DNA of 5,111 bases, taken from positions 1 to 5,111 of the forward strand of contig JAITLF010000260.1 of NCBI GenBank assembly GCA_031278025.1. The letters are read 5' to 3'. Both the position numbers and the translations under genes were made by a program. Below, in pieces: positions 1-5,111 of the stretch. The stretch's first letter is position 1, and the number at the start of each line of letters is the position of its first letter. The notes below the pieces were generated by a model. It ran no database searches and was not told the origin of the DNA. It was given only the letters and a program-made list of their open reading frames with translations. The stretch comes from Treponema sp. (GTDB lineage: Bacteria; Spirochaetota; Spirochaetia; Treponematales; Breznakiellaceae).

Positions 1-380
1 TGCGATGCCCTCAGGATCATCAAAAGCCGGGACGTGCCGGATGCGTTCTTCTATCTTGATCCGCCCTATGGGGGAGCGGCTCAGGGCCATTATGACGGAT
101 ATACCCAGGAGGACTTCGATAATCTGTTGAAGCTTCTGGAGAGCTTCACGGGGAAGTTCCTGCTGGTTCATATCGGAATAAATCACTGGCGGATTTTACC
201 GAGGGGAACGGCTGGCATACGATAGCGTTTGCCATGTCTTCCCCTATGACGCATGGACATAAAACCCAAGTGGGAAAAATCGAAGTGTTGACGGGTAACT
301 ATCCTATCGCGGAAAAGCCGGAGGGCAAGAGCGGGACGGGACAGGTGAGCGGAGGGAGGGATAGAGGAAAGGCGGGATGA
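1..380 (+). pseudogene. D12-class adenine-N6 DNA methyltransferase, C-terminal part, frameshifted
   Basis: The frame open from base 1 reads into FFYLDPPYGG (about 40-69). This is the DPPY catalytic motif of adenine-N6 methyltransferases, which transfer methyl from S-adenosylmethionine to adenine in DNA. It continues HYDGYTQEDFDNLLKLLE and GKFLL, typical of the D12 (Dam-like) class. After the Leu codons at 160-165 the frame runs into unrelated residues and stops at 225. The family's expected continuation, SYRNKSLADFTEGNGWHTIA then MTHGHKTQVGKIEVLTGNYPI, lies one frame over from 168 to the TGA at 378-380. A single lost base near 163-168 explains the switch. The N-terminal SAM-binding part lies left of the window. 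A start at ATG 34 would fall inside the domain and is not credible. Such genes are common in prophages and restriction systems, but no partner is visible. The break could be a true mutation or a sequencing error. Family assignment is confident; inactivity is inferred. Confidence 0.85.
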
Positions 381-391
381 GGCCCGCCTTT
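368..391 (+). terminator. Terminator-like hairpin over the methyltransferase stop codon
   Basis: AAAGGCGGG (368-376) pairs perfectly with CCCGCCTTT (383-391) around a six-base loop that contains the TGA stop of the methyltransferase remnant. The stem is GC-rich with an A/T base. The U-run is only three long before AA, so termination may be weak. Confidence 0.55.
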
Positions 392-395
392 AACG

Positions 396-419
396 GCGTT
401 TTAAGGCGGTTTTAAGCGG
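396..419 (+). repeat. Short 11-bp tandem repeat
   Basis: TTTTAAG occurs at 399-405 and again at 410-416, each flanked by GGCG or GCGG, giving an 11-bp period just after the terminator-like hairpin. It lies in non-coding sequence between two gene remnants. No function is evident. Confidence 0.4.
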
Positions 420-425
420 TAATAA

Positions 426-754
426 ATTCCTATTTTCAACGCCGCGTTACAGACGGCAGGGGGCCGGGTAATCGACCTTACCGGCGCGCCCCCCGTGACG
501 CCCGCCCCCGTAATAACCGTGAAGAGCGGCGTAACGCTGACCTTGAAGAACATCACCTTTAAGGGCCTAAAGAGCGGAAACGACCACGACACGGGTAACA
601 ACACCGCCCCCGTCATCTGGGTGGATGGCGGGAACCTGGTCATGGGGTACGGCGCGGTTATCTGCGACAATACCAGTACCGGCGCCGCCGCCAGTAGCCC
701 CGACCCCCCGTGGACTCCCACAACGGCGGCGCTCCCGGCATCGGCGTTTTAGAA
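426..754 (+). pseudogene. Beta-helix surface-type protein fragment, frameshifted
   Basis: From the stop at 423-425 the frame reads NAALQTAGGRVIDLTGAPP, then VITVKSGVTLTLKNITFKGL (about 510-569), APVIWVDGGNLVMGYGAVI and CDNTSTG. The alternating pattern of short strands (VITVKSG, VTLTLKNI, then a G-N-L turn) is that of right-handed parallel beta-helix (pectin-lyase-like) repeats, found in exported surface proteins. No start codon with a ribosome site, no signal peptide and no membrane anchor are present, so this is an internal piece. After the Pro-rich SSPDPP the frame degenerates and stops at 750-752. The expected repeat VDSHNGGAPGIGVLE continues in the next frame from 710 to 754. Adding one C to the C6 run at 704-709 would join them. 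Beyond 754 the repeat-type pattern ends in palindromes. A start at GTG 495 is unlikely because the similarity extends upstream. The family call is pattern recognition only; specific function is unknown. Confidence 0.6.
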
Positions 755-771
755 CGGGGCCTGGGGCGTGT

Positions 772-851
772 AAACCCGGTTTTGCGCTGCACAAAAGTGT
801 TTTTGCGCTGCGCAAATCTGGGTCCGCCCGCACTCCGCGGGGCTCCGCCCC
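772..851. repeat. Cluster of short palindromes (possible REP/MITE-like element)
   Basis: Four small inverted repeats lie close together. AAACC-C-GGTTT is at 772-782. TTTTGCGC-T-GCACAAAA is at 780-796, with one mismatch. TTTGCGC-T-GCGCAAA is at 802-816 and is perfect. GGGGC-TCC-GCCCC is at 839-851. The second and third form a 21-bp tandem pair (780-800, 801-821). Three of the four have a single central base, an unusual shared design. The cluster starts where the beta-helix remnant ends and stops about 45 bp before sua5. It may be one copy of a dispersed repeat, but only one copy is visible here. Confidence 0.55.
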
Positions 852-858
852 CTCTTTT
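839..858 (+). terminator. Possible weak intrinsic terminator before sua5
   Basis: The hairpin GGGGC-TCC-GCCCC (839-851) is followed by CTCTTTT (852-858). This would separate upstream transcripts from sua5. The stem is only 5 bp, and the hairpin may simply be part of the palindrome cluster. Confidence 0.3.
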
Positions 859-895
859 ACAATCGTGGTGATTATGCAACGATGCAACAATCAAA
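858..895 (+). promoter_or_regulatory. sua5 upstream region: candidate -10 and an 8-bp tandem repeat
   Basis: TACAAT at 858-863 matches five of six bases of a sigma-70 -10 box, but no convincing -35 lies 16-18 bp upstream. ATGCAACG/ATGCAACA forms an 8-bp tandem repeat at 874-889, occupying the place where a Shine-Dalgarno sequence would sit. No purine-rich ribosome site precedes the ATG at 896. Confidence 0.25.
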
Positions 896-1960
896 ATGAA
901 AACAGCTTCCCCCTCCGCCGATACAATCCGCGCCGCCGCCGAAGCGCTCCGGGCCGGGTTGCTGGTGGCGTTTCCTACGGAAACCGTCTACGGTTTGGGC
1001 GCGGATTGCTTTAATCCCGCAGCCCTGGCACGGGTTTTCGAGGTCAAGGGCCGTCCCCGGTTCGATCCCCTCATTGTTCATATCGCGGAGCCGGATGCCC
1101 TGGAGAAGGCGGCGGATGTCTCCCTGCTGGACGGCCAGGGGCGGCGGCGTCTGGCCCTGCTGATCCGGCGGTTCTGGCCCGGTCCGCTCACCCTTATCCT
1201 GCCTAAACAGGCCGCGGTCCCGGACCTTGCCTCAAGCGGCCTCCCAACTATTGCCGTCCGCCTTCCCGCGCATCCGCTTGCGCGGCGCCTAATCCGCCTT
1301 TCCTCCGGCGCGGTCGCCGCTCCCAGCGCCAATCCTTTCGGCTACCTGTCCCCTACCCGCGCCGGGCATGTCCGGGACCAGTTGGGGGATAGGGTGGACT
1401 ATATCCTGGACGGCGGCCCCTGTCTGGTTGGGGTGGAATCCACCATCCTCGACCTCTGCGCCGGGGAACCCCGTATCCTCCGTCCGGGCGGCGTTTCACG
1501 GGAAGAGCTGGAAGCCCTCATCGGGCCGGTGTCTGTCTCCGCAGCCTTCGGCGCGGAAGCCGCGGGCGCTCCCCGCGCTCCCGGACAGCTCAAAAGCCAC
1601 TACGCCCCCCGGACCGCCCTTTCCGTCCACCCCCGTGATGAGATGATCGCCTTGCCCTGGGAACCCGGGGAGGCCCGCCTTTTCTTTGATGCCGCATCAA
1701 GAGACATCTGGCTGGGGACCGCGGCCTGCCGTTCCCCGGTTCCGGAAAGCTGGACGCCGGTCCTTTCGGACTGCGGGAACCTTGCCGAGGCGGCGGCCCG
1801 GCTCTTCGAACTTTTGCACTTTCTTGACGGCTTGGGAGCTTCCCGTATCCGGGCGGAACTGGTTCCAACCCGGGGTCTGGGGCCGGCCATCAATGACCGG
1901 CTTATCCGCGCTGCGGGCGCGGCTGCGAATGCGGGCGCGGGCGCGAATGCGGGGAAATAG
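896..1960 (+). CDS. sua5: L-threonylcarbamoyladenylate synthase, Sua5 type
   Basis: A 354-residue cytoplasmic enzyme that makes threonylcarbamoyl-AMP from threonine, bicarbonate and ATP. TsaB/D/E-type proteins then transfer the group to A37 of ANN-decoding tRNAs (t6A). The N-terminal YrdC-like domain (about 10-215) shows PTETVYGLGAD (27-37), KGRP (51-54), WPGPLTLIL (94-102), APSANP (142-147), GGPCLVGVESTILDL (173-187) and RPGGVSREELE (196-206). The linker with HYAP (235-238) and a C-terminal Sua5 domain (about 241-340, ending VPTRGLGPAINDRLIRAA) distinguish it from short TsaC. Length suits the Sua5 family. The start is fixed because an in-frame TGA at 869-871 leaves ATG 896 as the first usable codon; no Shine-Dalgarno is seen. 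The last 14 residues are a six-residue tandem repeat. It converges on guaA across 29 bp (1961-1989), where I see no terminator hairpin. Bacillus calls the same gene ywlC; other names are tsaC or tsaC2. Confidence 0.95.
   Translation: MKTASPSADTIRAAAEALRAGLLVAFPTETVYGLGADCFNPAALARVFEVKGRPRFDPLIVHIAEPDALEKAADVSLLDGQGRRRLALLIRRFWPGPLTLILPKQAAVPDLASSGLPTIAVRLPAHPLARRLIRLSSGAVAAPSANPFGYLSPTRAGHVRDQLGDRVDYILDGGPCLVGVESTILDLCAGEPRILRPGGVSREELEALIGPVSVSAAFGAEAAGAPRAPGQLKSHYAPRTALSVHPRDEMIALPWEPGEARLFFDAASRDIWLGTAACRSPVPESWTPVLSDCGNLAEAAARLFELLHFLDGLGASRIRAELVPTRGLGPAINDRLIRAAGAAANAGAGANAGK
1913..1954 (+). repeat. 18-bp tandem repeat encoding the Sua5 C-terminal tail
   Basis: Two 18-bp units (1913-1930 and 1931-1948, differing at two adjacent bases) and a six-base partial unit encode AGAAAN, AGAGAN and AG before the final Lys and stop. 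The period is a multiple of three, so copy-number changes would keep the frame. The tail lies beyond the conserved Sua5 domain and probably tolerates such changes. Confidence 0.8.
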
Positions 1961-1989
1961 GGATACGTTTATCGGGGGAAGTTTACCGG

Positions 1990-3663
1990 TTACTCCCATT
2001 CGATGGTGGCCGGGGGCTTGGACGAAATATCGTAGGTAACCCGCCCTATCTGCGGGATGGCATTGGTGATGAGGGTGGAAATTTCCAGCAGATCCTTCAT
2101 GGGAAAGGGGTAAACATCGGCGGTCATGCCGTCGGCGCTGACAACGGCCCGCAAGGACAAGACCCAGCCGTACTTGCGTATGTCCCCGGCAACGCCCACG
2201 GAGCGGATGGGGAGGAGTACCGCGAAGGCCTGCCATATCTGGTCGTAGAGGGCGCGTTTCTTCAGTTCTTCTATAAAAACCGCGTCGGCTTCCCGGAGGA
2301 TGCCGCACTTTTCTTTGGTTACCTCCCCCAGGATACGGACCGCCAGGCCGGGGCCGGGGAAGGGATGGCGGCGCACTATCTCCTCATCGACACCCAGGAT
2401 GCGGCCCAGGCGGCGGACCTCGTCCTTGTAGAGCCGGTCCAGGGGTTCGATGATGCGGCCCGCCCTGCGCTTGGCATCCACCAGCGGGGTTCCCACATTG
2501 TGGTGGCTCTTGATAAGGCGGGCCTTCTTCCCCACGCCCTTACCGCTTTCGATGAGATCGGTATACAGGGTACCCTGGGCAAGGAAGCAGGAATCCGGCA
2601 GGCCAAGGCGGGCCACTTCCCGTTCCTGGATCATGATGAAGAAGTCCCCGATAACCCTGCGTTTTGCCTCCGGCCCGGTGATGCCTTTGAGGGCGGAAAG
2701 GAATTCCTCCTCACAACGGACGATGTGGAGATGACGGGCCCCCAGGCGTTCCAGGCTGGCCGCGACGAGCCGGGTCTCGTCCTTCCGCATCAGGCCGGTG
2801 TCCAGGTACATAAGGTGGACCTGGGCGCTTTTCAGGGCCGCAAGGAGCAGGGCCGCGGCCACGGTGGAATCAACGCCCCCGGAGATCAGGAGGAGCACCG
2901 GGTTGTCCCCTGCCCGTGCCGGAAGGGAAGCGCGAATCTCCTGGACGTACTGTTCCATAGACCAGCCCCGGATACAGCCGCAGACGCCGAACACAAAAGC
3001 CGCCAGCGCCTCGTTTCCCCGCTCGCAGTGGGTGGCTTCCGGGTGGAACTGCACGCCGAACCAGGGCCGCTCTTCGTGAAGGGCCACGGCGGGAAAGCCC
3101 GTACGGCTGGTCCCGTATTCCCGGAAGCCCGGCGCAAGGCGGGTCAGCGTATCCCCGTGACTCATCCAGGCGGTAAAGGCCCGTTCCCCGCCGTCCCCGG
3201 CAAGAGCGTTTCCGGCGATTATATCCGCCAGGGGAATCGCCGGGTCAAAGGCGGCGAGGAACCGCAGGGCCGCCTCCCGGTTGGGAAAGCGGTCCGCCTC
3301 GCCGGGCATGATAACCCGGACTCCCACCCCGCCGTACTCCCGCTCCGGCAGGGGCTCCACGCGGCCCCCCAGATCGCTTGTCATACGTTGAAGGCCGTAG
3401 CAGATCCCCAGGAGGGGAAGCCCCGATTCATAGATCCGCCGGTCGGGGACCGGGCCTTGCGGGGTGTAGACCGATTCGGGGGAACCGGAAAGGATGACGC
3501 CCTTCAAGCTATGCGTACCGGCCCCGGAAGCCTCCGCCGGGAAAACGCCCTCCAGGGAACGGTCGCCGGGGATGATCTCGGCATAGACCCCCAAGTCCCG
3601 GACGCGCCTGCCGATGAGCTGGGTCGTCTGGCTTCCAAAGTCCAGTATCAGTATTTTATCCAT
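1990..3663 (-). CDS. guaA: GMP synthase (glutamine-hydrolysing)
   Basis: Cytoplasmic enzyme that aminates XMP to GMP using glutamine and ATP, the last step of guanine nucleotide synthesis. The class I glutaminase domain (about 1-230) opens ILILDFGSQTTQLIGRRVR and has nucleophile Cys88 in GICYG, with His207 and Glu209 in GVQFHPEA. The ATP pyrophosphatase domain (about 235-435) has the P-loop SGGVDST (261-267), LAQGTLYTDLIES and KSHHNVGT. The C-terminal XMP-binding/dimerisation domain has RHPFPGPGLAVRILGEV (432-448) and ends SSKPPATIEWE, the family's usual ending. All key residues are present. At 557 residues it is about 30 longer than the E. coli enzyme (525). Most of the extra length lies between the catalytic Cys and His, around residues 122-162. 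It starts at ATG 3663, 20 bp after the purA stop, and is probably cotranscribed with purA. No clear Shine-Dalgarno precedes it, so translational coupling is possible. Confidence 0.97.
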   Translation of the reverse strand: MDKILILDFGSQTTQLIGRRVRDLGVYAEIIPGDRSLEGVFPAEASGAGTHSLKGVILSGSPESVYTPQGPVPDRRIYESGLPLLGICYGLQRMTSDLGGRVEPLPEREYGGVGVRVIMPGEADRFPNREAALRFLAAFDPAIPLADIIAGNALAGDGGERAFTAWMSHGDTLTRLAPGFREYGTSRTGFPAVALHEERPWFGVQFHPEATHCERGNEALAAFVFGVCGCIRGWSMEQYVQEIRASLPARAGDNPVLLLISGGVDSTVAAALLLAALKSAQVHLMYLDTGLMRKDETRLVAASLERLGARHLHIVRCEEEFLSALKGITGPEAKRRVIGDFFIMIQEREVARLGLPDSCFLAQGTLYTDLIESGKGVGKKARLIKSHHNVGTPLVDAKRRAGRIIEPLDRLYKDEVRRLGRILGVDEEIVRRHPFPGPGLAVRILGEVTKEKCGILREADAVFIEELKKRALYDQIWQAFAVLLPIRSVGVAGDIRKYGWVLSLRAVVSADGMTADVYPFPMKDLLEISTLITNAIPQIGRVTYDISSKPPATIEWE

Positions 3664-3685
3664 GTTTTATAAAACCGCGCCGGTT
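3664..3685 (-). promoter_or_regulatory. purA-guaA junction: hairpin plus 12-bp perfect palindrome
   Basis: On the - strand AACCG-GCG-CGGTT (3685-3673) forms a small hairpin that includes two bases of the purA stop codon. It overlaps GTTTTATAAAAC (3675-3664), a perfect 12-bp palindrome that abuts the guaA ATG. The site could be a weak attenuator, a protein-binding site or a secondary -10 element (TATAAA). None of these is proven. No ribosome site is visible in the gap. Confidence 0.3.
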
Positions 3686-4922
3686 ATTTGCCCGCCGATT
3701 TGGTCCAGGGGCTTTTTCTGATGATGGTTTCCTTCCGGTCATACCCGACGGACACCACGTCAATAGGAGTTTCGCAGAAACGCTCGATGAATTCGATGTA
3801 TTCCATAGCCGCCACGGGGAATTCCTCGTAGGTCAGCGCGCCGGAGAGGGAATTCTTCCAACCCGAAAAGCCGCGCAGCACGGGTTTGGCCCGGTTCAAA
3901 GCCTCAATGGAAGCGGGGAAGGTTTCCACAATCCGGTCTCCTATGCGGTAGGCGATGCCGGCCTTGATTTCATCCAGGGTGTCGTAGACATCCAGGTGGG
4001 TCATCACCAGGGAATCAATGGAGTTGGTGAGGCAGGCGTAGCGCAGGGCCACCAGGTCCAGGTAGCCGCAGCGCCGGGGCCGCCCGGTGGTAACGCCGTA
4101 TTCCCGGCCTGTTTCCCGGATAAAGCGGCAAAGCTCATCCTCGGAACCGGCGCTGAATTCGCTGGGAAAGGGGCCGTTCCCCACCCGTGTGGAGTAGGCT
4201 TTGAACACCCCCAGAATCTTGTCCAGCCGCCGGGGTCCCACACAGCCGCCGATGGCGGCCCCGGCGGAGCAGGATGTACCGCTGGATACATAGGGGTAGG
4301 TCCCCAGGTCCAGGTCCAGCAACGTTCCCTGAGCGCCCTCAAACAGGACCTGGGCGTTTTTCCGGTGCATCAGAAAAGAAGAGAGGTCTATGGACATGGC
4401 TTCCAGCCGGGAGATAAAAGGCTCAAGAAAATCCCCATCCGCCTTGTCCAGCTCGTTCATCTTCTCCTTCCAAAACAGGTCCGCGACGCGGATGCCGTCC
4501 CTATCGCTTTTCATGGAATAGGTGATGCCTATGCCCCGGCCCGTGGTGCCTATGGGCTTCTTCCGGGCCTGGTCCCGTTCCTTGTCGATTCGGATGTACC
4601 GGGGCAGGACGATATGGGCCCGGTCGGATATGAACACCCGTCCGGCAGTGTCGATTCCCCGGTCGTGCAGCATGGTGATTTCGCTGAAAAGGGCCACCGG
4701 GTCTATGACCATGCCCGCGCCCAGGACCACGAGTTTATCGGGGTAGAGTATTCCAGACGGGATAAGATGAAGGGCGTACTGTTCATCCCCGATGACGATG
4801 GTATGCCCGGCATTGGCCCCGCCGGAAAACCGCACGATTATCTGGGCCTCTTTTGCCAGGTAATCAACTATCTTACCTTTTCCCTCATCGCCCCATTGAG
4901 CGCCGATAACGACTACGTTCAC
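3684..4922 (-). CDS. purA: Adenylosuccinate synthetase
   Basis: Cytoplasmic enzyme that joins IMP and aspartate with GTP hydrolysis to give adenylosuccinate, the first step from IMP to AMP. Read from GTG 4922 it has 412 residues, slightly short of the usual 425-435. It begins MNVVVIGAQWGDEGKGK, the normal family N-terminus, with catalytic Asp12 in the phosphate loop GDEGKGK (11-17) and His40 in GGANAGHT. IGTTGRGIGITY (124-135) and EGAQGTLLDLDLGTYPYVSS (195-214) line the IMP site. VTTGRPRRCGYLDLVALR (277-294) is the aspartate/GTP-binding region. The frame continues upstream to an ATG at 5015, but those 31 residues have no family counterpart, pass through the promoter and begin inside intron domain VI, so I reject that start. 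GTG 4922 has a strong ribosome site. It is probably the first gene of a purA-guaA operon. Coupling AMP synthesis (GTP-fuelled) to GMP synthesis (ATP-fuelled) makes regulatory sense. Confidence 0.97.
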   Translation of the reverse strand: MNVVVIGAQWGDEGKGKIVDYLAKEAQIIVRFSGGANAGHTIVIGDEQYALHLIPSGILYPDKLVVLGAGMVIDPVALFSEITMLHDRGIDTAGRVFISDRAHIVLPRYIRIDKERDQARKKPIGTTGRGIGITYSMKSDRDGIRVADLFWKEKMNELDKADGDFLEPFISRLEAMSIDLSSFLMHRKNAQVLFEGAQGTLLDLDLGTYPYVSSGTSCSAGAAIGGCVGPRRLDKILGVFKAYSTRVGNGPFPSEFSAGSEDELCRFIRETGREYGVTTGRPRRCGYLDLVALRYACLTNSIDSLVMTHLDVYDTLDEIKAGIAYRIGDRIVETFPASIEALNRAKPVLRGFSGWKNSLSGALTYEEFPVAAMEYIEFIERFCETPIDVVSVGYDRKETIIRKSPWTKSAGK

Positions 4923-4924
4923 TA

Positions 4925-4936
4925 TCCTTCTCCCCC
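4925..4936 (-). promoter_or_regulatory. purA ribosome binding site, deciding the GTG start
   Basis: The - strand reads GGGGGAGAAGGATAGTG. GGAG (4933-4930) lies seven bases before the GTG at 4922-4920, with AAGGA immediately after it. This is the strongest Shine-Dalgarno in the window and fixes the start where the family N-terminus begins. Confidence 0.85.
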
Positions 4937-4946
4937 TGTCGAAAAG

Positions 4947-4975
4947 AGTATACCGAAACGGCGGGCCTAGGGCAA
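4947..4975 (-). promoter_or_regulatory. Sigma-70-type promoter of purA-guaA
   Basis: On the - strand TTGCCC (-35, 4975-4970) and TATACT (-10, 4952-4947) are separated by exactly 17 bases. Transcription would begin near 4940, leaving a leader of under 20 bases that is almost entirely the ribosome site. There is therefore no room for a riboswitch or attenuator before purA. The -35 box lies 19 bp from the intron 3' end. Confidence 0.65.
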
Positions 4976-4997
4976 TGTTGGTTAATCCGGCGCAATC

Positions 4998-5036
4998 GGG
5001 TAGGAGGCTGTCCATTATTTGGACAGCCGTCCTCCC
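4998..5036 (-). ncRNA. Group II intron domain VI with bulged branch-point A
   Basis: GGCTGTCC (5028-5021) pairs perfectly with GGACAGCC (5013-5006) around a seven-base loop. Below an unpaired C (5029), four more pairs (5033-5030 with 5005-5002) and three G-C pairs (5036-5034 with 5000-4998) enclose a single unpaired A at 5001. That A is the seventh base from the intron end at 4995, the expected place for the lariat branch point. Domain V ends two bases upstream. Confidence 0.88.
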
Positions 5037-5038
5037 AC

Positions 5039-5070
5039 ACCACCGTGCGTACGGTTCCGTACACGGCGGT
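5039..5070 (-). ncRNA. Group II intron domain V (catalytic hairpin)
   Basis: Nine pairs join 5070-5062 to 5047-5039, with a G-U at 5067/5042. A two-base bulge (5049-5048, CG) follows, then four pairs (5061-5058 with 5053-5050), capped by the tetraloop GAAC (5057-5054). The catalytic triad CGC is at 5068-5066. Bulge, triad and helix lengths match the domain V plan. Confidence 0.9.
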
Positions 5071-5111
5071 TCAATGAGTTGCGTGCAGCATCGTAAGCCG
5101 TTGGGCTCTGG

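Larger units (their letters stand above)
4995..5111 (-). mobile_element. Group II intron, 3' end (continues beyond the window)
   Basis: Reading the - strand from 5111, the sequence runs into complete domains V and VI and ends ...CCTACCCGAT at 4995, matching the AY 3' end of group II introns. Group II introns are self-splicing retroelements, usually carrying a reverse transcriptase/maturase in domain IV. That part, if present, lies right of the window. The bases 5071-5111 would be the end of domain IV or its link to domain V. Orientation is the same as purA. The CGC triad in domain V is the form seen in group IIC introns, which tend to insert after terminator hairpins; the subclass is only a suggestion. 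Whether the intron is complete or a 3' fragment cannot be told here. Confidence 0.88.

Noticed and set aside
780..821. CRISPR-like array
   Set aside because: There are only two units, they are directly abutting with no spacers, and no cas genes are present.
625..1014. + strand frame of 129 codons running from the beta-helix remnant into sua5
   Set aside because: It is Arg/Pro-rich, crosses the palindrome cluster and overlaps the sua5 N-terminus in another frame.
1961..1989. Shared bidirectional terminator between sua5 and guaA
   Set aside because: Only direct repeats (GTTTATC/GTTTACC) and a six-base palindrome are present. There is no stable hairpin with a T-run on either strand.
1697..2308. 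- strand frame of 203 codons across the ends of sua5 and guaA
   Set aside because: It overlaps two confident genes in other frames, is rich in Arg and Pro, and has no domain pattern.
2365..3672. Long + strand frame of 435 codons opposite guaA
   Set aside because: It mirrors a fully conserved guaA, has no recognisable motifs and no ribosome site, and is the expected by-product of GC-rich codon use.
3996..4970. Long + strand frame of 324 codons opposite purA
   Set aside because: It is a shadow of purA, covers the purA promoter and shows no family features.
5013..5111. Open reading through domain V (about ...LIEPPCTEPYARWCGRTA...) as a protein end
   Set aside because: The bases form the domain V helix with all its diagnostic pairs. 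Reading it as protein is a known annotation artefact at group II intron ends.

Overview
The window reads as a chromosomal segment of a GC-rich bacterium. It has an intact housekeeping core of three genes between two patches of decayed or mobile DNA. My best guess at the source is a spirochaete of the host-associated Treponema type. The reasons are the resemblance (from memory) of the PurA and GuaA sequences to that group and a right-handed beta-helix surface-protein remnant of a style common there. This is an impression, not a measurement.

Left flank (1-895, + strand). The window opens inside the C-terminal half of a D12-class adenine-N6 DNA methyltransferase. The gene is broken by a one-base deletion near 165 and ends at 380 inside a terminator-like hairpin. 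Next comes a fragment of a beta-helix surface-type protein (about 426-754), which shifts frame at a run of six C. A cluster of short palindromes (772-851) follows, its last hairpin trailed by a T-run. The flank looks like accessory DNA in decay.

Core (896-4922). A full-length Sua5-type L-threonylcarbamoyladenylate synthase (+), which makes the t6A tRNA modification precursor, ends in a small six-residue tandem repeat. It converges, 29 bp apart, on a two-gene purine unit on the - strand, purA then guaA. PurA commits IMP to AMP using GTP, and GuaA makes GMP from XMP using ATP, so the pair balances the two purine branches. purA has a good sigma-70-type promoter, a strong ribosome binding site and a GTG start at 4922. 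A longer frame opens at 5015 but starts inside an intron. guaA follows after 20 bp and has no clear Shine-Dalgarno sequence; a hairpin and a 12-bp perfect palindrome fill that gap.

Right flank (4995-5111). On the - strand this is the 3' end of a group II intron. Domains V and VI fold completely, with a CGC triad, a two-base bulge and a bulged branch-point A seven bases from the end. The intron stops 19 bp before the purA -35 box, so it lies directly upstream of the purine operon in the same orientation without cutting its promoter.

I see no undescribed multi-gene system. The most rewarding items are the intron junction, the palindrome cluster, the two single-base frame breaks and the purA-guaA junction.
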